A stretch of DNA of 64,000 bases. Origin: Anaerolineae bacterium. Lineage in GTDB: Bacteria; Chloroflexota; Anaerolineae; Aggregatilineales; J027. The notes beneath the pieces are model-generated. The model had not been told where the DNA came from. It made no database searches and saw nothing but the letters and a program-made list of their open reading frames with translations. This document shows, one piece after another, positions 58,572 through 64,000 of the stretch. Positions within the stretch are counted from its first letter, which is position 1, and each line of letters begins with the position of its first letter. Made by a program: the position numbers and the translations under genes. Location: NCBI GenBank assembly GCA_019913005.1, contig JAIOHL010000252.1, positions 124,001 through 188,000 of the forward strand. Direction: 5' to 3'.

Positions 58572-60395
58572 ATGGCACGTAAGAAGAAACTGCGTCTTAC
58601 CCTTACCCCCGGTTGGGCTTTATACCTCCGTACAAGCGATGAAGAGGCCCAAGCCCCTGAGAGATCCCAAGCCAGTCAGCGGCGTATGATTCATGAGCAG
58701 TTATGCACCAATTCGGATGTGCCGATTGTGGCGGAATATGCCGATACATTTAGTGGGCGGGCAACGGACCGACGGAGCTATCAACATTTAATGGCGGATG
58801 CCCGTTTGGGCAAGTTTTCGCATGTCGGTGTGGCGTTTGTAGATCGTTTTGGTCGCAATGATGTCGAGGGCATCCGAGCATTCGATGAACTGATTGACCT
58901 CGGCATTGTCGTTCGTATTGCCACCTATCCCAGCCTCGACCCCGCTACCCCAGATGGTCGCATGATTGTCGGTGTATTGTTCTCCGTTGCCCGTTATGAG
59001 TCTTTGCGGATTGGTCAGCGGTCACGTGAGGGCATGTATACCAAACTGCTTGAAGGTGGATGGAGTGGGCGAGCACCCGACGGGTATCTCAATTGTGAGA
59101 TGAAAACCAACATGGTCAGTGCCGCCGATAAACTCAAAAATGCCCGCTATAAACGTTGGATCGAAATTGACCCACAGCAAGCTCCGGTCTGGCGTTATGC
59201 GTGGGATTTATTGCTTGAAGATCGGCACTCGCTCGAAGAAATCTGCGAAATTCTGCATTCCAAAGGTTATAAACTCCGTAGCGGCGCGTCCTTTGTCAGC
59301 GTAGGGTCGAATGGTTTACGGCGCTGTAATGCCGGGTCGGTATCACGGATATTTCACAATTGGTTTTACGCCGGATGGGTGGTGTCTGATAGTGAATTGG
59401 GGGCTATTCCGCCCAAAACCATTCGCGGACATTGGGAGCCGATTGTCAGCACTGAAGAATTTGAGGTTGGGCTGGCTATTTTGCAACGCCGCAACCAGCA
59501 GCGGGTTCATCAACGCAAGCATTTCTATTTGCTGCAAGGCTTGATTTATCTACGGATGCCCAGCGGACGACTTGCTAAATTAAGCTGCGCCATGCCCAAT
59601 GCCAATCGCGCTCGTGGTGGGGTGAAATATTATTGTCTCGATCATGGTCACTACTATTTCCTTTGCCGCCGGGTGGATGAACAAGTTACAGATTATCTCC
59701 AAGCCGTGCAAATTGACGGGCGTTGGATTCCCAAACTGCGTCGGGCCTTTGAAGATGACATTGACCAGTTGTTGGGGCCGAATTATGGCGATCAGCGTCC
59801 ATCGCTCCAAGAGGCTTTACGGGGGATTGAAGAGGAAGAATCGCGCACGGCCCGTTTGTATGCGTCAGGTCGGATTACGGACGATGTTTGGAATATGTTG
59901 TGGGCTGAATGGCAAGATCGGCGCGAAACCATCCGCCGAACGCTGACGGATTTGGATAAAAGTCGGCATTTGCATCTGGCAAATTTGGACGCCGCACTCT
60001 CGATCATCACAAAACTGGGTATACTTTATAATAAGGTAGACAAAGAAAGTCAGCGGGATTTGCTCCGGCATATCATTAAACGAGTGGTCATTAATGTGGA
60101 AGGCAAGATCATAGAAGTGGAACTGCGTACCCCTTTTACCTACCTGCGTTCATTATTGGGCGGTGACGAATCGTCACCATCTCATAATGGGTCGCGGGGT
60201 ATAGCAGAAAAAGTTGTGGGCAATCAAGCAAAAACTAGCGCGATGGCTGGTTCAGTACAAGCACATGGTTTTGCCCCCGGCGGGATTCGAACCCACGACA
60301 CACAGTTTAGGAAACCGCTGCTCTGGCCTCTGAGCTACGAGGGCAATAGTCTCAATTACAGTCTAGCGAAAATCAGTTGCGGTTGGCAAGCCTGA
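58572..60395 (+). CDS. Large serine recombinase (integrase)
   Basis: Site-specific recombinase. The 607-residue frame starts with the resolvase domain: WALYLRTSDEE with nucleophile S22, AEYADTFSGRATDRRSYQHLM, VAFVDRFGRND and MIVGVLFSVARYESLRIGQRSREG. The recombinase domain (about 150-310) has the GWSGRAPDGY motif. A zinc-ribbon-like region follows (LSCAMPN...YYCLDHGHY...FLCRR) with fewer Cys than usual, then a coiled coil (about 420-475). The last about 45 residues, from residue 565 on, are translated from an antisense tRNA-Arg and beyond (PGGIRTHD...), so the natural C-terminus probably ends near residue 530-565. GAGG precedes the ATG. Confidence 0.9.
   Translation: MARKKKLRLTLTPGWALYLRTSDEEAQAPERSQASQRRMIHEQLCTNSDVPIVAEYADTFSGRATDRRSYQHLMADARLGKFSHVGVAFVDRFGRNDVEGIRAFDELIDLGIVVRIATYPSLDPATPDGRMIVGVLFSVARYESLRIGQRSREGMYTKLLEGGWSGRAPDGYLNCEMKTNMVSAADKLKNARYKRWIEIDPQQAPVWRYAWDLLLEDRHSLEEICEILHSKGYKLRSGASFVSVGSNGLRRCNAGSVSRIFHNWFYAGWVVSDSELGAIPPKTIRGHWEPIVSTEEFEVGLAILQRRNQQRVHQRKHFYLLQGLIYLRMPSGRLAKLSCAMPNANRARGGVKYYCLDHGHYYFLCRRVDEQVTDYLQAVQIDGRWIPKLRRAFEDDIDQLLGPNYGDQRPSLQEALRGIEEEESRTARLYASGRITDDVWNMLWAEWQDRRETIRRTLTDLDKSRHLHLANLDAALSIITKLGILYNKVDKESQRDLLRHIIKRVVINVEGKIIEVELRTPFTYLRSLLGGDESSPSHNGSRGIAEKVVGNQAKTSAMAGSVQAHGFAPGGIRTHDTQFRKPLLWPLSYEGNSLNYSLAKISCGWQA
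60273..60344 (-). tRNA. tRNA-Arg (anticodon CCT)
   Basis: On the minus strand the 72 bases fold into a cloverleaf. Acceptor GCCCTCG/CGGGGGC; D arm GCTC/GAGC; anticodon arm GCGGT-TTCCTAA-ACTGT with anticodon CCT (reads AGG, Arg); five-base variable loop; T arm GTGGG-TTCGAAT-CCCGC. CCA is not encoded. Its 3' end (60273) faces the recombinase side, as is usual for elements inserted at tRNA 3' ends, and the whole gene lies antisense inside the recombinase frame. Confidence 0.93.
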
Positions 60396-60403
60396 AGTTT
60401 GGA

Positions 60404-61870
60404 CTAATTACTCTGACCAACCCACTCCAAAAAGACTTCATCGAGTTCTTGCTCCCATGAGGCTTCTAGAACGCTTTGTAGGTCAGTTGGCGTGGCGATT
60501 TGATAACGATAGGCTATAAAGTAGGCGTTCAACCCTTGAATTAAGGCCGCTTGCCCATAGGTGTCTGCTAGGAATTTGAAAAACAATGGCCCTTTGGCAT
60601 AGACAAATGAAAAATAAGCCGCACCCTCATAATCGCTTGGTGTTAAGCCAATAACCCTATCCCCATTTTCCGTGCTGAAATTCTGCCACGAGTCAGTATA
60701 ACTATCGAAAAATTCCTGCTGAAAATCCGGGCCATAGACTTCACCAAAATAGAGGACGGTTGCATATTGGGCCAACGATTCATCCAACCAAGGATCACGG
60801 GTTTGATCGTTGCCGACCAACGAATACCACCATTGGTGGGCGACCTCATGAACCGTCACGATTTCCAAATAGAGGTCTTGTGTGTTCCATGATTCAGATT
60901 GCACTACCACGAGACCGGGGTATTCGATACCACCTGCCACCGTGCGGGTTTCCACCACATCTAGTTCAGCAAAGGGGTATTCCCCAAAATGGGCATTGAA
61001 GATTCGGACGGCATCCTCAGCAAAACGAAGCGCGGTGTTTGCAGCTTCATCACCCCCACTGAAATAATGCACATCAATGGCGATACCATCCTGCTCACCA
61101 CTGACCGTCTCATACTGCGTGCTTGCCATCAACGCAAAATCCCGCATCAAAGGGGCGACGTAATGGTGTGTGCGGGTTTGGTCGGCATTGTCAGTGCTGG
61201 CGATGCGTGTACCGCTGGTAATCAACACCCATTTGGCGGGGGCAGTCAGTGTGACATCAAAATTCGCGGTGGCACTATAAACTGCATCGCCTTGTGGATG
61301 GGCCACATTACGCCACCAGCCTACGCCTGTTTCGTAAACCGAGAGCAAAGGGAAAAAATTCGGTAGGGCCAAATTTCCACCCAGATAGCTGTATTGGGCA
61401 TACAAAACGGTCTGTTCCGCAAACACGGTAGACGTAAAATCTATCGTGACCAGTGTTTGTTCGCTGGGGAGCAGCGGCGTTGGCAGGAGGATGCTGATAA
61501 TCGAGACCGTTGGGTCGAGTTTAGGTGTCACGGTTGTTCCATTCACCAAAACGTTACTCACCGATGCTTGTCCGCCATAGGAAGGGTAATTGGGATACAA
61601 GCGAAAAACAATTTCACTTAGAGTATCAGGGGATACGTTGGTATAGAGAACTTCCATATTTCCAGTGATGGTGGCTTGTTGGTCAGTAATGTCGAGCGAT
61701 GCCGTAATGGTGATTTGAGGAATGTCGGGAAAAGCGGCAATGTCCTGCTGAAATTCGGGTTGCATAGCTTGGCTAAATTGACCCCCATCTTGAGCATGGG
61801 CCATAGGATAGGTCGCCCACAACAGGCTGATTAAAACAAAGCTGACCAATATACGAGAATAGCTCATCAT
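60404..61870 (-). CDS. Secreted M1-family zinc metallopeptidase
   Basis: 488 residues with signal peptide (ILVSFVLISLLWATYPMAHAQ). The GluZincin motif is HEVAHQWW, with the second glutamate in WLDESLAQYATVLYF; VAGGIEYPGLVVV is the GxMEN-like exopeptidase motif of M1 enzymes in a changed form (GGIEYPG). N-terminal beta-sandwich typical for the family. AAGGGA precedes the ATG. It is the first gene right of the tRNA and so probably belongs to the core chromosome; two paralogues follow. Confidence 0.9.
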   Translation of the reverse strand: MMSYSRILVSFVLISLLWATYPMAHAQDGGQFSQAMQPEFQQDIAAFPDIPQITITASLDITDQQATITGNMEVLYTNVSPDTLSEIVFRLYPNYPSYGGQASVSNVLVNGTTVTPKLDPTVSIISILLPTPLLPSEQTLVTIDFTSTVFAEQTVLYAQYSYLGGNLALPNFFPLLSVYETGVGWWRNVAHPQGDAVYSATANFDVTLTAPAKWVLITSGTRIASTDNADQTRTHHYVAPLMRDFALMASTQYETVSGEQDGIAIDVHYFSGGDEAANTALRFAEDAVRIFNAHFGEYPFAELDVVETRTVAGGIEYPGLVVVQSESWNTQDLYLEIVTVHEVAHQWWYSLVGNDQTRDPWLDESLAQYATVLYFGEVYGPDFQQEFFDSYTDSWQNFSTENGDRVIGLTPSDYEGAAYFSFVYAKGPLFFKFLADTYGQAALIQGLNAYFIAYRYQIATPTDLQSVLEASWEQELDEVFLEWVGQSN

Positions 61871-61952
61871 TCTGTCCCTTTTAATAACAAAGGCGAGTCC
61901 ATTGATGTATGACCCGCCCTCATCTCAATTCGATTACACGAGAAAAATCAGC

Positions 61953-63599
61953 CTACTGTGAACGTTCCTTGTCTACCTCGGCCTTCGCTTCAGGATCAAG
62001 GCCAGCGAAATCGCCAATCCATTCATAGAAATAGGCATCCAAGTCTTCGCCGATGACTGCCTCAAAATTACGGAGTAAATCGGCTTCGGCAGCAACCTTA
62101 TAGTGCATGTCCTCGAAATAGGCATGGAGGGCCCGATAGACCAATTCGCGCCCATATTCTTTTTCGAGTTCCACATAAAACAATGCGCCTTTGGTATAGG
62201 GCAGGAAGCAGTTGTTGAGATCGTCACAGGTATTCCAACTAATCGTGGTCAGCGGATAATCGCCGCCATTGCTGCGGGCATAATTGTAGAAGTTGCGATC
62301 CCCATCAATGCTATCATTGGCGCGTTTTTCATTGTCATCATAGGCCGCACGCCAATAAACGAATTCTGAATAGGAGGCAAGGGCCTCATCCAACCATGTT
62401 TTGGTGATGGCATTATTGCCAACCAAGCCATACCAATATTGATGAGCAATTTCGTGCGCAATGACACTTTCTAATTGTGGACTGCCATTTTCCCAAAAGT
62501 CATCGGCGATTGTCACTGCGCCGGAAAACTCAACGCCGCCAGCTTGACCACGTAGGTCAATTTCAATGATGTCGAGTTCATTATAGGGATACTCGCCGTA
62601 AACATCATTAAAGATGCTGAAAGAGCGGATACCGGATTCCATTGCCCATTCAGAGGCGCGTTCGCCACCGGGCATATACACGACGTTAATTGTTATCCCA
62701 TCCACTGAATCGGTCAGTTTGCCGGATTTTGGACTGGCAAAGATGAAGTTGTCGCGCATGGGGCCGCTGACGATATGTTCTGTTACCGAACCATCGGCAC
62801 TTTCTTCCGTGCCAATGTTCGTGCCGCTGATGGTGATATTGAGGTCGGGACTGTGGGTGAGCATGATTTCAAATAGCCCCGTCTCATTATAATAAGGGTC
62901 AGCGCTGGCATAGACCCCTTTCCACCAGCCGACGCCTTCATCATAGACGCCGAAGCAGGGATACCACACGGGAGAAGCAAAAATGTCACCGGTGTTAGCG
63001 AAAATCCCGTTGCTAAACCCGCGTTCCGCGACCAGATTAAAACGCATGGTGAACTCAACCGACTCGCCCGGTTGCAAAGGTTGATCGAGTGGCACTTCCA
63101 TCACTGTTTCATAGACTTCATAGGTGGGCTGGACGGCCTCCCCATTCATGGTCAAATCACTGACCTGCATTCGCCAACCCGTCAGCGGGGTGTTGGGCAC
63201 AAGGCGGAACACGATGGAATTGAGGGGGAAATCATAGGTATTGGTATAGCGTGCTCGTTGAACGCCATTAATGACGGTGGCGATGGGGTTCATTTCAATC
63301 GTCGCCTCGATGTAGTGGCGACGGCTGTTGGCAAATTGCTCCACGTCGTCGGCAAATTCGGGGCGCATGGCGGATTTAAAGACATCCACGTTTTCCCAAT
63401 CCACAAGGGCGGGTTCATTCATCGCAGCAATGGCAACAGGCGTAATAGTGGCGTGGGGACGGGCGGTGCTGGTCGGCATTTGAGTAGGCAGCCCGTTTTC
63501 AGCATTACTTTTGTCGTCGCCGCACGCGCTAACCGCCATCGCTAAGAAAATGATCAAAAGTGTGAGTCCGATTAAACGTTGGTGTAGGGTCTTGAACAC
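61953..63599 (-). CDS. M1-family metallopeptidase lipoprotein
   Basis: 548 residues. The N-terminus is a lipoprotein signal with lipobox AVSAC, followed by a Thr/Pro-rich spacer. The catalytic motif is HEIAHQYW with the second Glu in WLDEALASYSEF; the exopeptidase-like box is AGGVEFSGAV. It resembles the neighbours in the C-terminal half (LPYTKGALFYVELE, DLDAYFYEWIGDF), indicating tandem duplication. Start is GTG 63599 with GAGGGG nearby. Confidence 0.9.
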   Translation of the reverse strand: MFKTLHQRLIGLTLLIIFLAMAVSACGDDKSNAENGLPTQMPTSTARPHATITPVAIAAMNEPALVDWENVDVFKSAMRPEFADDVEQFANSRRHYIEATIEMNPIATVINGVQRARYTNTYDFPLNSIVFRLVPNTPLTGWRMQVSDLTMNGEAVQPTYEVYETVMEVPLDQPLQPGESVEFTMRFNLVAERGFSNGIFANTGDIFASPVWYPCFGVYDEGVGWWKGVYASADPYYNETGLFEIMLTHSPDLNITISGTNIGTEESADGSVTEHIVSGPMRDNFIFASPKSGKLTDSVDGITINVVYMPGGERASEWAMESGIRSFSIFNDVYGEYPYNELDIIEIDLRGQAGGVEFSGAVTIADDFWENGSPQLESVIAHEIAHQYWYGLVGNNAITKTWLDEALASYSEFVYWRAAYDDNEKRANDSIDGDRNFYNYARSNGGDYPLTTISWNTCDDLNNCFLPYTKGALFYVELEKEYGRELVYRALHAYFEDMHYKVAAEADLLRNFEAVIGEDLDAYFYEWIGDFAGLDPEAKAEVDKERSQ

Positions 63600-63699
63600 G
63601 TCCCCTCATCCTTCCAAACTGAAGCTATATAAAACTCAAAGAGAGGCTTTGATTTGCCCCTCAACGATACCATATTCAGTGCCTAATTGACATGGCAGA

Positions 63700-64000
63700 T
63701 CAATCGGCTTCCTCCCGATCTACAGCGGCTTTCGCCTCGGGATCAAGACCGGGGAAGTCGCCAACCCATCGGTAGAAATACGCATCCAAATCTTGACCGG
63801 ATACCTGCTCAAACACGCGGAGTAAATCAATCGTGGTGACGAGTTGATATTTCATTTCACTCACATAAGTTCGCAGGGCTGCATAGACCGTCTCGCGTCC
63901 CAACATTTCCTCTAGGCCGACATAAAACAATGGGCCTTTGGTATAGGGTAAGAGACAGCTATTTTGCTGCGGACATTCGACCCAGTTGATGGTACTTAGT
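63700..64000 (-). CDS. M1-family metallopeptidase, C-terminal part (gene continues past the window edge)
   Basis: Open frame from the window end to 63700, with no start inside the family. The visible about 100 residues (INWVECPQQNSCLLPYTKGPLFYVGLEE...DAYFYRWVGDFPGLDPEAKAAVDREEAD) are close to the C-terminus of the protein at 61953-63599 (LPYTKGALFYVELE...DAYFYEWIGDFAGLDPEAKAEVDKE). It is therefore a third, recent paralogue. The catalytic part lies outside the window. Confidence 0.85.
   Translation of the reverse strand, partial: LSTINWVECPQQNSCLLPYTKGPLFYVGLEEMLGRETVYAALRTYVSEMKYQLVTTIDLLRVFEQVSGQDLDAYFYRWVGDFPGLDPEAKAAVDREEAD

Noticed and set aside
60280-60345. Conserved 'GGIRTHD' protein domain at the recombinase C-terminus
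   Set aside because: This peptide is the well-known antisense translation of a tRNA; the cloverleaf at 60273-60344 explains it fully.

Overview
The window reads as a bacterial chromosome segment, most probably from Chloroflexota (Anaerolineae or relatives). The grounds are a b6-type cytochrome b/Rieske/cytochrome c operon, a Ser/Thr kinase fused to a STAND ATPase and WD40 propellers, secreted SH3/FecR-like proteins, a DUF4012 protein, tandem M1 peptidases, and a large exopolysaccharide (EPS) cluster with no LPS or outer-membrane export genes. The taxonomic call is an inference from gene content.

Layout. (1) 1-3116, + strand: tail of a cytochrome c gene, then cytochrome b, Rieske protein and a cytochrome c with four haem sites, overlapping by 4 bp at each junction: a quinol-oxidising bc-type complex. 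(2) 3145-10371, - strand: a surface/signalling run of a secreted FecR/SH3-like protein with an Asn/Gly-rich tail, a zinc-ribbon FHA protein and a giant kinase-STAND-WD40 protein. (3) 10372-15770: plasmid-like replication and partition module. A structured non-coding leader precedes parA and parB; a perfect 26-bp palindrome (candidate parS), a 29-codon ORF and a prim-pol/DUF3987 replication protein follow, and the module ends in a mirrored GCGAC repeat array around an AT-rich core (candidate origin). (4) 15771-55274: a roughly 40-kb glycan cluster. (5) 55275-60395: mobilisation and integration module with a hairpin-rich segment, HUH relaxase, RHH protein, HU-like protein, small ORF, divergent XRE regulator and a large serine recombinase whose reading frame runs through an antisense tRNA-Arg(CCT) gene. 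(6) 60404-64000: three tandem M1-family metallopeptidase genes, the last cut by the window edge.

Glycan logic. PglF/WbpM-like dehydratase, PglE-like aminotransferase, PglD-like acetyltransferase and PglC-like phosphoglycosyl transferase together match synthesis and lipid loading of a bacillosamine-type sugar. A 4-epimerase, a UDP-HexNAc 6-dehydrogenase and a non-hydrolysing 2-epimerase supply HexNAc and uronic precursors. A NeuA-HAD fusion and a NeuB-like synthase point to a nonulosonic (sialic/legionaminic-type) acid. Six GT4-like enzymes, a GT61 and an unassigned GT-B-like protein would assemble the chain. Six methyltransferases, a CysE-like acetyltransferase and an AsnB-type amidotransferase would decorate it. 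A Wzm/Wzt ABC exporter, a Wzy/ligase-like polytopic protein and a Wzz-BY-kinase fusion handle export and length control, and a NusG/RfaH-like factor may promote read-through of the long operon.

Main hypothesis. Plasmid-type parAB/primase/origin genes lie on one side of the glycan cluster, and relaxase/recombinase genes ending at a tRNA lie on the other. The interval of about 10.4-60.3 kb may therefore be one integrated mobilisable element carrying a complete surface-glycan locus. No attL copy of the tRNA end was found by eye, so this remains an inference. Other unexplained structures are a 326-bp TIR element with RNA-like folds (49916-50241) and the hairpin cluster at 55433-55583.
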